A program made the position numbers and the translations under genes. A stretch of 64,000 nt of DNA from Protaetiibacter mangrovi (GTDB lineage: Bacteria; Actinomycetota; Actinomycetes; Actinomycetales; Microbacteriaceae). This document shows, piece by piece, positions 29,052 to 38,547 of the stretch. The first letter of the stretch is position 1; the number at the start of each line of letters is the position of its first letter. The notes under the pieces are model-generated. The model made no database searches. It saw nothing but the letters and a program-made list of their open reading frames with translations, and was not told the DNA's origin. The DNA is taken from the NCBI RefSeq assembly GCF_024752305.1, contig NZ_JANTHX010000004.1:372001-436000 (forward strand), written 5' to 3'.

Positions 29052-30818
29052 GTGATCGCCGCCTGCCTCATCGTGGCGGGGCTCGGGCTCGCGGCGGCTC
29101 CGTGGGCGATCGTCGCGGTGCGGCGGCTCGGCGGCCGGCTGGGGGCGACCCTCGTCTTCGCATCCGCACTGACGGTGCTGCTCCTCGCCTCCATGATCAG
29201 CGGTGCCGCACCCGTGTCGCTCGCCGCCGCGATGGTGACCGTGGCGCTGCTGTCGATCACGAGCGGGACCGCGGTGCTGGTCCGTTCGGGTCGCACCCGC
29301 CGCTCGCGCCGCCCCGGCCGGTGGCTCGAGTGGGTCGCCGCCGGACTCGGCGGCGTCGCGTGGCTGGTCGCCCTGGGTGTCGCCTCGGCGGTTCCGGGGG
29401 CGGTGCGCGTGGGGTGGGTGCTCGCGGGAGACGGATTCAACAACATCGAGCTCGCCCGCCTGCTGGCGGACGCGGACGGCCCCTTCACGGGCCCCGATCT
29501 GAACCCCGCACCGCTTCCCGCGCTGCTGCTCGCGGTGCTGGGCGGTGCCGCGGGGACGACCGGGGACGCGGTGGTGGTCCTGGCGGTGCTGTGGTCCCTC
29601 GGGATCGTCGCGACGTGCCTGGTCACCGGGCTTCTGGCGTGCACGTTCATCGACCCGGTCCGTCTGCGACTGCGGGCGCTGGTCGCCGGCGTCGCCTCGT
29701 TGCTTCCCCTGACCGTGCTCGTCGGAACCCTTCCGATGTACTGGGGGTTCCTGAACGCCGCCCTCGTCGCCCCGATCGTCATCGTCACGGTGTTCGTGCT
29801 GACGGACGCCGCACGGCATCCGCGGGCCGCGCTCGCCGCCGCGCTCCTGCTGATCACGTCGGCGCTCGTCGCCTGGGCGCCCCTTGCGGCCGTCCCCGCG
29901 GCCGCCGCGGTCGCCATCGCGATGCGGTTCCGGGTGCTGCTGGGTGCGACGCGTGGGGTGGGCATGCTGGCGGTGCTCGTGCCCCTCGTCGCGCTGGGGG
30001 TCGTCTCGGTCTCGGTCGTGGTGCCCGCGATCTTCGGCAGCCTCCCCGGGTTCGCGGCCGACGGCATCGGCTTCCCGGCGCTGTGGGCACCGCTCGCGGT
30101 CGTCGCGGCGGGGATCGCCGTCGTGCTGCTGCTCGGCTATCGCGCGCATCCGGACGTGCGGTGGTCGGTGACCGGCTGGGGTGCCGGCGTGATCGCCGCG
30201 ATCGCCGGCACCGTCGTGCTCGCCGCGGGCGACCCGTCGGGCTACTACCCCGTCAAGATCGTGTGGTTCTCGGTCGTGGGCTCGGGTGTCGTGCTGGTGG
30301 CCCTGCTCGTGGGCTGGCTCTCGCGGACCTCGGGCGGACGACTCACTCTCCTGCCCGTGCTCGCGGCGGTCGGCCTCGCCGCCCTACTCCCGGTCGCGGC
30401 TCCGGGGGCGTCGCCCCTGCGTCCCGCGCCCGCCGTCCTGTTCTCGGGCGGACTGTGGTGGGGAGGCGCGGAGACCGAACGACTCGTCGCGATCGTGACG
30501 CGCGATGACGCCCCCGCCCTGCTCTGGCGCAGCGGCGAACCCGATGAGGCGCTCGTGGACATGTGGGCTCTGCTCGACGCCGGAGGGGGCTTCGGGGGAG
30601 ACAAGGATCTGCGGCTCCTGGCGTTCGACGGCTATCGCGCGCTCCGGGCAGGGCACTGGCAGGGAGGCGACGCCGGGGCGCTCTGCCGACCGATCGAGCG
30701 GATCGACGGGCTCGTCGTCTACACGGCCGACCCGGGTCTCGCGGCCGAGGTGGAGGCCGCCTGCGATCTCCCCGACCCTCCGGTGCGGCTGATCCCCGAC
30801 ACCTCGCAGCTCCGCTGA
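29052..30818 (+). CDS. Large polytopic membrane protein, GT-C-like layout
   Basis: 588 residues with about twelve hydrophobic segments up to residue 465 and a soluble C-terminal domain of about 120 residues. The first external loop carries VLAGDGFNNIELARLL followed by NPAPLPALLL, an acidic loop in the position where GT-C glycosyltransferases keep catalytic acids; GYYPVKIVW later in the protein also resembles that group. This is only a topological hint, and a transport or scaffold role is equally open. GTG start at 29052, with TAGACT exactly 6 nt upstream (leaderless type). Confidence 0.6.
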   Translation: MIAACLIVAGLGLAAAPWAIVAVRRLGGRLGATLVFASALTVLLLASMISGAAPVSLAAAMVTVALLSITSGTAVLVRSGRTRRSRRPGRWLEWVAAGLGGVAWLVALGVASAVPGAVRVGWVLAGDGFNNIELARLLADADGPFTGPDLNPAPLPALLLAVLGGAAGTTGDAVVVLAVLWSLGIVATCLVTGLLACTFIDPVRLRLRALVAGVASLLPLTVLVGTLPMYWGFLNAALVAPIVIVTVFVLTDAARHPRAALAAALLLITSALVAWAPLAAVPAAAAVAIAMRFRVLLGATRGVGMLAVLVPLVALGVVSVSVVVPAIFGSLPGFAADGIGFPALWAPLAVVAAGIAVVLLLGYRAHPDVRWSVTGWGAGVIAAIAGTVVLAAGDPSGYYPVKIVWFSVVGSGVVLVALLVGWLSRTSGGRLTLLPVLAAVGLAALLPVAAPGASPLRPAPAVLFSGGLWWGGAETERLVAIVTRDDAPALLWRSGEPDEALVDMWALLDAGGGFGGDKDLRLLAFDGYRALRAGHWQGGDAGALCRPIERIDGLVVYTADPGLAAEVEAACDLPDPPVRLIPDTSQLR

Positions 30819-30829
30819 ACCGGGGGCGT

Positions 30830-31147
30830 TCAGTCCGGGAGGTGGCGCGCCCGCGCGAGGTCGACGCGGTACACCCGGCCGTCGCGCGACCAGAGCAGCG
30901 GCGTCCCCTCCGCGCGGAAGTGCTCCAGCGCCCGACCCTCGTGGTCGGGAGCGGGGTGACCGGATGCGCGCACCACGCGCCACCACGGCACCTCGCCGCC
31001 GTAGTACGCCATGACCTGGCCGACCCCGCGGGCCGCCCGCGATCCGACCGACGCGGCGACGTCCGAGTAGCTCATCGCGCGCCCCTCGGGGATCGCGGCG
31101 ACCACCTCGAGCACGGCCTCGACGAATTCGCCCGAGGGGTGCGGCAT
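30830..31147 (-). CDS. Alkyltransferase-like (ATL) DNA-damage recognition protein
   Basis: 105 residues, the length of the C-terminal DNA-binding domain of O6-alkylguanine transferases. MSYSDVAASVGSRAARGVGQVM matches the helix-turn-helix with the Arg finger. The active-site motif that in MGMT reads PCHRV here reads PWWRVV, so the alkyl-accepting Cys is Trp. That is the hallmark of ATL proteins, which bind alkylated guanine and hand it to nucleotide excision repair (UvrA/UvrD). pcrA lies elsewhere in this window. It follows the GNAT gene on the same strand after 15 bp and is probably co-transcribed. Confidence 0.9.
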   Translation of the reverse strand: MPHPSGEFVEAVLEVVAAIPEGRAMSYSDVAASVGSRAARGVGQVMAYYGGEVPWWRVVRASGHPAPDHEGRALEHFRAEGTPLLWSRDGRVYRVDLARARHLPD

Positions 31148-31162
31148 CCGGATGCGGTGGCG

Positions 31163-31615
31163 TCAGAGCGCGAGCGCGCCGAGGTTCTCGCCGTAGGGGG
31201 TCTCGCCCACGACCCGGAAGCCGACCGCCTTGAAGAACTCCTCGGGCCCGGCCTCGCCGGAGGCCCAGACGACGGTGAGCTGGTGGAAGCCGCGTCGGCG
31301 CGCCTCGTCGGCGAGCGCCTCGACGGCGAAACGGCCGACGCCCATGCCCTGGGCGTCCGCCTCGACATGGATGCGCCACAGCGCCGCCTTCAGGAACTCC
31401 TCGTGCGCGTCGGGGTCGAAGGCGCCCATGACGTAGCCCACGAGGCGGTCGCCGTCCATGACGACGCGGGGCCAGGAACCGGCGGGGTCGAGATCCTGTT
31501 CGACGTGCTCGTAGGTCTCGGGGGCGATGAAGGCCGCCTGCCCGGGCTTGAGGGCGAGGTTGCGAGCAGCGACGATCGTGTTCGCCGTCAGCTCTTCCAG
31601 TCTCAGGTCCGCCAT
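31163..31615 (-). CDS. GNAT-family N-acetyltransferase
   Basis: 150 residues. Acetyl-CoA-binding motif A appears as [26 protein letters not shown] (Q-x-x-G-x-G), preceded by the strand ALWRIHVEA and followed by [26 protein letters not shown], the usual C-terminal N-F-Y-x-x-x-GF type ending. The substrate (amine, amino acid or polyamine) cannot be read off. TAGCCT is exactly 6 nt before the ATG on the minus strand. It is divergent from icd. Confidence 0.87.
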   Translation of the reverse strand: MADLRLEELTANTIVAARNLALKPGQAAFIAPETYEHVEQDLDPAGSWPRVVMDGDRLVGYVMGAFDPDAHEEFLKAALWRIHVEADAQGMGVGRFAVEALADEARRRGFHQLTVVWASGEAGPEEFFKAVGFRVVGETPYGENLGALAL

Positions 31616-31653
31616 TCAGACAGGCTAACCCGCTGGGCCGTCACACGCTCAGG

Positions 31654-31687
31654 TATCTCGATGTCAAGATATCTCGGATGCGGGGTA
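31654..31687. promoter_or_regulatory. Tandem operator upstream of icd
   Basis: Site 1, 31654-31671, is TATCTCGATGTCAAGATA (TATCT/AGATA inverted arms). Site 2 starts with TATCTCGG at 31670. Spacing is 16 bp, the same as upstream of sucC. TAGGCT at 31686-31691 could be the -10 box, so the second site overlaps the promoter. Confidence 0.65.
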
Positions 31688-31722
31688 GGCTGTTCCGCGG
31701 CGTACACGCGAAAGGACAGCAC

Positions 31723-32940
31723 GTGGTCGACAAGATCAAGGTCGAAGGAACGGTCGTCGAGCTCGACGGCGACGAGATGACTCGCATCATCTGGCAGTTC
31801 ATCAAGGACCGTCTCATCCACCCCTACCTCGACCTGGACCTCGAGTACTACGACCTCGGCATCGAGAACCGCGACGCGACCGACGACCAGGTCACGATCG
31901 ACGCGGCCCACGCCATCCAGAAGCACGGCGTCGGCGTCAAGTGCGCCACGATCACCCCCGACGAGGCGCGCGTCGCCGAGTTCGGCCTGAAGAAGATGTG
32001 GAAGAGCCCGAACGGCACGATCCGCAACATCCTCGGCGGCGTGATCTTCCGCGAGCCGATCGTCATCTCGAACATCCCGCGCCTCGTGCCGGGGTGGAAC
32101 AAGCCGATCATCATCGGCCGCCACGCCTTCGGCGACCAGTACCGCGCGACCGACTTCGTCTTCGACGGCCCGGGCACCCTGACCCTGTCGTTCCAGCCCG
32201 CCGACGGCGGCGAGGCGCAGAGCTTCGAGGTCTTCCAGGCGCCCGACGGCGGCGTCGCGATGGCGATGTACAACCAGGACCCGTCGATCCGCGACTTCGC
32301 GCGCGCCAGCTTCAACTACGGCCTCTCGCGCGGCTACCCGGTCTACCTGTCGACGAAGAACACGATCCTGAAGGCCTACGACGGCCGCTTCAAGGACCTC
32401 TTCCAGGAGGTGTTCGACGCCGAGTACAAGGAGCAGTTCGAGGCCGCCGGCATCACCTACGAGCACCGCCTCATCGACGACATGGTCGCCTCCGCGCTCA
32501 AGTGGGAGGGCGGCTACGTCTGGGCCTGCAAGAACTACGACGGCGACGTGCAGTCCGACACCGTGGCCCAGGGCTACGGCTCGCTCGGCCTCATGACCTC
32601 GGTGCTCACCACGCCCGACGGCAAGGTCGTCGAGGCGGAGGCGGCGCACGGCACGGTCACCCGCCACTACCGCCAGCACCAGGCCGGCAAGCCCACCTCG
32701 ACCAACCCGATCGCCTCGATCTTCGCGTGGACCCGCGGCCTCATGCACCGCGGCAAGCTCGACGACAACCAGGCGCTCATCCAGTTCGCCGAGACCCTCG
32801 AGGACGTCGTCATCACGACCGTCGAGTCGGGCAGGATGACGAAGGACCTCGCGCTGCTCGTCGGCCCCGAGCAGGAGTGGCAGACCACCGAGGACTTCCT
32901 CGCGACGCTCGACGAGAACCTCCAGGCGCGTCTCGGCTGA
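31723..32940 (+). CDS. icd: NADP-dependent isocitrate dehydrogenase, eukaryotic-like dimeric type
   Basis: 405 residues from the GTG at 31723 ([21 protein letters not shown]), chosen over an upstream in-frame ATG because AAAGGACA lies before it and the length then matches the family. Motifs: [15 protein letters not shown], the substrate phospho-site region [13 protein letters not shown], metal-binding DDMVA, and the NADP segment [11 protein letters not shown] with [12 protein letters not shown]. It converts isocitrate to 2-oxoglutarate. Upstream is the tandem operator also seen at sucC; a GC hairpin follows. Confidence 0.96.
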   Translation: MVDKIKVEGTVVELDGDEMTRIIWQFIKDRLIHPYLDLDLEYYDLGIENRDATDDQVTIDAAHAIQKHGVGVKCATITPDEARVAEFGLKKMWKSPNGTIRNILGGVIFREPIVISNIPRLVPGWNKPIIIGRHAFGDQYRATDFVFDGPGTLTLSFQPADGGEAQSFEVFQAPDGGVAMAMYNQDPSIRDFARASFNYGLSRGYPVYLSTKNTILKAYDGRFKDLFQEVFDAEYKEQFEAAGITYEHRLIDDMVASALKWEGGYVWACKNYDGDVQSDTVAQGYGSLGLMTSVLTTPDGKVVEAEAAHGTVTRHYRQHQAGKPTSTNPIASIFAWTRGLMHRGKLDDNQALIQFAETLEDVVITTVESGRMTKDLALLVGPEQEWQTTEDFLATLDENLQARLG

Positions 32941-32955
32941 CGCTGCGGCGTCGGC

Positions 32956-32988
32956 CCCCCATCCCCGCCCCTCAACGGGGGCTGGGGG
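32956..32988 (+). terminator. Hairpin after icd
   Basis: Two-part stem: CCCCCA (32956-32961) with TGGGGG (32983-32988) and CCCCG (32963-32967) with CGGGG (32976-32980), small bulges between; 15 bp after the stop. Confidence 0.55.
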
Positions 32989-33017
32989 CGCCTCTCGGTG
33001 TGCAGCAGAGTTGACAC

Positions 33018-33896
33018 ATGCCCGAGAATCCGTCCGTTCCGTCGCGCCCGAAAGTCCCCCGGCAGCTGCTGGTGGCCGGGGGAGTCCTCGTCACCGTCGT
33101 GACGGCGGCGACCATCGCGATCCCGCTGATCGCCGACGCCAACCGGCGCGACACCTCCGCCGGCACCCTGACGGTCGAGACGGATGAGCCGATCGCGTCG
33201 GCCGCGCTGGCGAGCGTGGGCGTCGAACTCGCAGACGGGTTCAACCCGTACGACCAGACCGGCGACGGGGTCACCGACGTCTGGGCCATCCCCCTCGAGG
33301 CGTTCGACTCGATGCCCATCGACGGGGACGGGTGCACGCCGGAGCGGCTCGCCTGGCTGGCCGAGAACAACCTGCAGGACTCCGTTCCGCCCGCGGTCAC
33401 GCTGCGCAACGACGCGACCGACGGTCAGGCGATGACCGTCGACGAGATCCGGTTCGACGGGGAGCGCACGAGCGAGTCCACCCGCGTGGTCGCCGTCCAG
33501 TGCGCGGGCTACGGGGGCGATGCGGGGCTCCAGTTCGTCGATGTGCCCCTCGCGGGCGGGAGCGCCGTGTACGGGGAGCCGCCGTGGGGCGACTCCACCA
33601 CGGGCGTCGCCCCGGCGGGGAGCCCCGTCGTGCTGAACCTCTCGCCCGGTGAGCTCGTGCAGCTCATGCTCTACGCGAACCGCGACGGCTTCACCGGCGG
33701 CTTCTCGGGATCCATCGTCGCCGACGTCACGGTCGGCGACGCGAGGGAGACGGTGACGCTCGCAGACGGGTTGAGCTTCTACACCCTCGAGTACATGGAC
33801 ACGTTCTACCTCTACGGCCCCACGATCGGATGCGACCAGGGAGACTGCAGCCCCGCCCAGGCGAACGAGCTGATCGCCGGATACCGGACCCGGTGA
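33018..33896 (+). CDS. Membrane-anchored ectodomain protein, paralogue 1
   Basis: 292 residues. A short Pro/Arg-rich start, one membrane helix (about 16-38, LLVAGGVLVTVVTAATIAIPLIA) and a long external domain. That domain holds CTPERLAWLAENN, a strand-rich middle with one further Cys in VVAVQCAGYG, and the end segment around NLSPGELVQLML. The final stretch has IGCDQGDCSPAQ. The neighbour at 33896 has the same plan and matching motifs (CGPEQLAWLEANA; NLAPGENGTLVV), so the two are tandem paralogues. I recognise no family; an extracytoplasmic binding or structural role is possible. The next ATG overlaps its stop (TGATG). Confidence 0.65.
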   Translation: MPENPSVPSRPKVPRQLLVAGGVLVTVVTAATIAIPLIADANRRDTSAGTLTVETDEPIASAALASVGVELADGFNPYDQTGDGVTDVWAIPLEAFDSMPIDGDGCTPERLAWLAENNLQDSVPPAVTLRNDATDGQAMTVDEIRFDGERTSESTRVVAVQCAGYGGDAGLQFVDVPLAGGSAVYGEPPWGDSTTGVAPAGSPVVLNLSPGELVQLMLYANRDGFTGGFSGSIVADVTVGDARETVTLADGLSFYTLEYMDTFYLYGPTIGCDQGDCSPAQANELIAGYRTR

Positions 33897-34750
33897 TGAC
33901 CGATCCCCTGGTGTCCGAGGAGTCCCCGGTCGAGCAGTCCCCCGCGGAGGTCGACGCCGTCGAGCCCCCCGCGGCGGCGCCCCGCGAGTCGTTCTTCAAG
34001 CGACGCATCTGGACTCGTACCGGCAAGATCATCGCCGCCGTCGTATCGGCGGTGTCGTTCGTGACGGGGGTGATCGGCGTCATCCCCATCCTGACCCGCG
34101 ACGCGACAGGCCTCGGCTCGCTGGAGGTCTCCGCCGCACCCTTCGAGGCCGGCCCGCGCGAATACGCGCTGCCCCCGGACGCCGAGCTGTCGAGCTTCCC
34201 GACCGGCGCCGCATGCGGGCCGGAGCAGCTCGCCTGGCTCGAGGCGAACGCCGCACCGCTGACCCATCGGGTCGTGCTCGACATGGGCAACCACGCGAGC
34301 GAGGGCTCGATGCTCGCCCTCACCGAGCTCCGTGCGGTGACCACAGGGGTCGCCGGCGATCTGGGCGTGCGTGTGGTCTGCGACAGCCCCGCCCAGAACG
34401 TGCAGTCGGCCCGGCTGTTCGTCGATCAGCCCGGGGCGACGGCGTACTTCGGCGGCGACACCTTCGGCGGGTCGGGGCGTCCCGATTCGCCGGTCGCCTG
34501 GAATCTCGCCCCTGGCGAGAACGGCACGCTCGTCGTCGATCTGCTGAGCGCGACCGCTGTGGGCGGCTCGCTGCAGTTCACCGCCCACAGTGGAACCGAG
34601 TCGACGACCATCGACATCGAGGGCTCCGACTTCGTCCTGCCGCCGCTCGCGGCGTCCGGCGCGCAGTACCTGCTCGCGACCGCCGACGGATTCGTCTGCC
34701 GCGCCCTCGACGGTTCGGAGTGCGACCTGACGGCTCTGCTCGCCGGCTGA
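33896..34750 (+). CDS. Membrane-anchored ectodomain protein, paralogue 2
   Basis: 284 residues. A longer acidic cytoplasmic head (about 1-30, many Glu/Pro), basic FFKRRIWTRTGK, one helix (about 43-68), then an ectodomain aligned with paralogue 1: CGPEQLAWLEAN, a Cys in VRVVCDS, the segment FVDQPGATAYFGG (against FVDVPLAGGSAVYGE), NLAPGENGTLVV, and a closing Cys pair (GFVCRALDGSECDL). The ATG at 33896 shares its A with the TGA of paralogue 1, so translation is coupled. The ordered Cys pattern suggests one conserved disulfide in the C-terminal part. Partners and ligand unknown. Confidence 0.65.
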   Translation: MTDPLVSEESPVEQSPAEVDAVEPPAAAPRESFFKRRIWTRTGKIIAAVVSAVSFVTGVIGVIPILTRDATGLGSLEVSAAPFEAGPREYALPPDAELSSFPTGAACGPEQLAWLEANAAPLTHRVVLDMGNHASEGSMLALTELRAVTTGVAGDLGVRVVCDSPAQNVQSARLFVDQPGATAYFGGDTFGGSGRPDSPVAWNLAPGENGTLVVDLLSATAVGGSLQFTAHSGTESTTIDIEGSDFVLPPLAASGAQYLLATADGFVCRALDGSECDLTALLAG

Positions 34751-34807
34751 GCGGCGTCGGTCCCCGGGGGACCCAAGTCCCGGTCCTCCGGATGCGGTCC
34801 CGCGTAG

Positions 34808-35794
<987 letters not shown>

Positions 35795-35795
35795 C

Positions 35796-36368
35796 TCAGT
35801 ACGGGGTCTCGCCGCGCTCCATCATGGCGACGAACTCGCGCGCCCGGCGCTCCCGGGTCTCGGGTCGCACCGCCTGCTGGATGCGGAAGATGAACGCCCA
35901 GCGGTTCTGCGCCGAGACCGTCGCGAAGAACGCGGACGCCGCGGGGCTCGCGTCGAGCGCCGCCTGCAGCTCGGCGGGGACGGGTGCGTCCTTCTGGCGG
36001 TAGGCGGCATCCCAGCGCCCGTCGGCCTTCGCCCGATCGATCTCTGCCTGGCCGCCCGGCCGCATCCGCCCCTCGGCGATCAGGCGTTCGACGTGCTCGC
36101 GGTTGATCTGCGACCACGGGCTGCGCGAGCGCCTTGGCGTGTACGCCTGCAGGCTGTAGTCGGCGTCGAAGGCGCCCGCCTGGCCGTCGATCCAACCGAA
36201 GCAGAGGGCCACGTCGAGCGCCTCCTGGCGCGTGATGCCCGGCACCGAGGCGTTCTTCTTGAGGATCTTCACGCGCACGCCCTCGGCGGGGGGATCGTCG
36301 GCGAGGAACGCCTCCCACTCGCGCCAGTCCGTGAACGGCAGGATCGGCTTCTCGGCGAACGACGACAT
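35796..36368 (-). CDS. YdeI/OmpD-associated family protein
   Basis: 190 residues. Family marks are WREWEAFLADD, ILKKNASVPGITRQEALDVALCFGWIDGQ, FTPRRSRSPWSQIN-like YTPRRSRSPWSQIN and the C-terminal FVAMMERGETP. These proteins are small and cytoplasmic; some relatives have been tied to bacteriocin or peptide resistance, but the biochemical role is not settled. TAGGGT stands exactly 6 nt before the ATG on this strand. It converges on mdh with one base between the stops. Confidence 0.8.
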   Translation of the reverse strand: MSSFAEKPILPFTDWREWEAFLADDPPAEGVRVKILKKNASVPGITRQEALDVALCFGWIDGQAGAFDADYSLQAYTPRRSRSPWSQINREHVERLIAEGRMRPGGQAEIDRAKADGRWDAAYRQKDAPVPAELQAALDASPAASAFFATVSAQNRWAFIFRIQQAVRPETRERRAREFVAMMERGETPY

Positions 36369-36377
36369 GGACAGACC

Positions 36378-37040
36378 CTACGCGGCGCCGCCGACGGCGA
36401 AAGGCCCGCGGAGCACGGCCCACTGCAGCAGCATGATCGTCTTGGCGTCGACGATGTCGACCCCGATCCGCGCGATCGCGTCGTCGATGCCGACCTCGAC
36501 GACGTCGATGTGCTCGCCCTCGTCGTGGAGCCCTCCTCCGGCCGTGCGGGCGGTCGCCCCGGAGTACCGCGCGGCGAAGAAGTGCAGGCGTTCGGTCACG
36601 GACCCGGGGCTCATGTACACGTCGAAGACGTGCTGCAGCTCGCTCACCTCGTGCCCGGTCTCCTCGAGGGCCTCGCGGCGGATGGCGGTCTCGGGGTCGT
36701 CCGCGTCGAGCAACCCGGCCGCGGTCTCGAGCATCATCCCGTCGGGGTGGTCGTTGACGTAGACCGGGTAGCGGAACTGGCGGGTCAGCAGCACCGTCCG
36801 CCGCTCGGTGTCGTAGAGCAGGATGGTCGCGCCGTTGCCGCGGTCGTAGGTCTCGGCGACCTTCTCGTGCCAGTCGCCCGCCGCATCCCGTTCGCGGTAC
36901 CGGGTGCGTCGCAGCACGTGCCAGGCGGCGGCGACGAGCTCGACCTCGTCGACCCGGATGCCGGGGTTGCGGGTCAGGTCGAGCCCGGTGAGGTGCAGAC
37001 CGGTGCGGCCGCGGTGGTCGGGTTCGTCGGCGCCGCGCAT
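36378..37040 (-). CDS. NUDIX hydrolase, NudK/ADP-ribose pyrophosphatase type
   Basis: 220 residues from the ATG at 37040. The NUDIX box is readable as GLLDADDPETAIRREALEETG (G-x5-E-x7-REUxEExGU with the family's small variation), preceded by LTRQFRYPVY and the strand MLETAAG, and followed by YMSPGSVTERLHFFAARY, which is typical of GDP-mannose or ADP-sugar pyrophosphatases. The N-terminal 60 residues (LVAAAWHVLRRTRYRER) fit the dimerising strand of NudK-like enzymes. It starts 2 bp after the stop of the oxidoreductase gene and so ends the flavin-module operon; hydrolysis of FAD or another nucleotide sugar is a possible link. Confidence 0.85.
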   Translation of the reverse strand: MRGADEPDHRGRTGLHLTGLDLTRNPGIRVDEVELVAAAWHVLRRTRYRERDAAGDWHEKVAETYDRGNGATILLYDTERRTVLLTRQFRYPVYVNDHPDGMMLETAAGLLDADDPETAIRREALEETGHEVSELQHVFDVYMSPGSVTERLHFFAARYSGATARTAGGGLHDEGEHIDVVEVGIDDAIARIGVDIVDAKTIMLLQWAVLRGPFAVGGAA

Positions 37041-37041
37041 G

Positions 37042-38547
37042 TCAGTACCCGAGGAAGACGTCGGTGCGGATGCGGCGGGTGCCCGCGGCGCGCAGCGCGC
37101 GACGCAGCCGGGAGACGTCGGTGGGGGAGCCCGACAGGTAGACGGTGCGCTCGCGGGCGTCGGGGATGGCGCGATGCACGACCTCGGCGGTGAGCGCGTC
37201 CGAGCCCAGCCAGCTCCAGTGCGGCGGCAGCTCGCCGGGGTCGTCGGGGGAGAGCACGGCGACCCGCGCTCCGGTGGCGGCGAGCTCCTCGCGGTAGGCG
37301 AGGTCGGATGCCGCCCGCACCGCGTAGAGCAGCTCGGCATCCGCGGACCGCCCCGCGGCGGCGAGGGCGGCGAGCTGCGACACGAACGGGGTGACCCCGA
37401 TGCCCGCGGCGACGAAGGCGAGCCGGGCCTCCGGGTCGCGCGGCAGCGTGAAGTCGCCCCACACCCCCGTCGCACGCACCCGGGTGCCGGGCTCGAGGCT
37501 GCGCAGCGCCGTCTTGAACGACGACGCGTGCTCGCGGATGCGCACGCCGACGGTGACCTCGTCGGCGCCGGGCACGGAGGTGAGCGAGAACACCCGTCGG
37601 ATGCCGCCGAGGTCGTGCCGCCGGTGCGGCAGCGTCAGCTCGAGGTACTGCCCGGGCGCGAACCGCAGCGGAACCCGCGGCCGGAAGCGGAACTCCCACG
37701 CGGTCGGCGTGAGCTGTCGCGAGCCGAGGAACTCGAGCACCACGGCCCGGCGCTGCCCGAAGGCGAAGGCGGCGGCCCCGCCGATCACGAGGGCGAGCTC
37801 GGGGGTGTTGAGGAACGGGCCGACGGCGAACGGCACGCTCGTGAGCAGCGCGACGAGCAGGGAGTAGGCGAGCCGCTGCCAGCGACGCGGCGGCAGCGTC
37901 AGGGGCTCGCTCAGCATGAAGCCGGCGGCGAAGACGACGGGCGAGGAGAGCAGCGCGAACGAGAGCGCCGAGCCGAGGTCGCCGCCGAACGACAGGAAGC
38001 GCGCGGCCAGCACGCCGCCCGTGACGACCACGTAGAGCAGCCCCATCCCGATCCGGCGGGTGCGCCACAGCACGAGCAGGGCACCGATGGCGACGGCGGG
38101 CAGCATCGGCCCGGTCGCGACCCACCACGACGACAGCCCGAGCCCGCTCACCCCGATCACCACGGCCGCCAGAGCCGCCGGGTTCACGAGGTGCCGACCC
38201 CGCCAGGCCAGGAGGTACTTGGAGGCGGCCGCGATCGCGGCCGCGAGGGCGAGCACGAGCAGCCCCGAGGCGTCGGAGGCGGGCTCGAGCACGAAGAACA
38301 GCAGCATCGCCGTGATGAGGCCCGACTCGGTGAGGGGGCGGCTGCGCACCATGAGGCCGAGCGCCTGGTTGGCGATCCACGACGCGGCGAGCAGCACCGC
38401 CGCGCTCTCGAGCAGCGCGAGCGGGGCGAACGGCATCACGCCCGCGAGGCTCAGCACGAGGGCGAGCAGGGCGAGCACCAGGAGGATGCCGAGCACGAGC
38501 AGGTACATGGTGATGCGGCCGAGCAGCCGGTCGACGGCAGCGATCAT
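37042..38547 (-). CDS. RnfD-like membrane domain fused to FNR-type FAD/NAD reductase
   Basis: 501 residues from the ATG at 38547 (GGAGAGG upstream, 4-bp overlap with apbE). Residues 1-265 form about eight to nine helices; HLVNPAALAAVVIG and FMLSEPLTLPP resemble RnfD/NqrB segments (NPAA and the A-T-D-P loop). The C-terminal 235 residues are an FNR module: RRVFSLTSVPG is the FAD-binding R-x-[YF]-S motif and AAGIGVTPFVSQL the NAD-binding motif, with the closing VYLSGSPTDVSRLRRAL. It should pass electrons from NAD(P)H through flavin across the membrane, most likely to the FMN-binding lipoprotein encoded two genes upstream. Confidence 0.83.
   Translation of the reverse strand: MIAAVDRLLGRITMYLLVLGILLVLALLALVLSLAGVMPFAPLALLESAAVLLAASWIANQALGLMVRSRPLTESGLITAMLLFFVLEPASDASGLLVLALAAAIAAASKYLLAWRGRHLVNPAALAAVVIGVSGLGLSSWWVATGPMLPAVAIGALLVLWRTRRIGMGLLYVVVTGGVLAARFLSFGGDLGSALSFALLSSPVVFAAGFMLSEPLTLPPRRWQRLAYSLLVALLTSVPFAVGPFLNTPELALVIGGAAAFAFGQRRAVVLEFLGSRQLTPTAWEFRFRPRVPLRFAPGQYLELTLPHRRHDLGGIRRVFSLTSVPGADEVTVGVRIREHASSFKTALRSLEPGTRVRATGVWGDFTLPRDPEARLAFVAAGIGVTPFVSQLAALAAAGRSADAELLYAVRAASDLAYREELAATGARVAVLSPDDPGELPPHWSWLGSDALTAEVVHRAIPDARERTVYLSGSPTDVSRLRRALRAAGTRRIRTDVFLGY

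Noticed and set aside
33010-33016. TTGACA as a -35 box for the gene at 33018
   Set aside because: It is immediately before the ATG, so no -10 box or start site could fit for that gene.
34759-34773. GGTCCC-CGG-GGGACC as another copy of the shared promoter motif before mdh
   Set aside because: The spacing between arms is 3 rather than 8 and the flanks do not match; at most a small hairpin.
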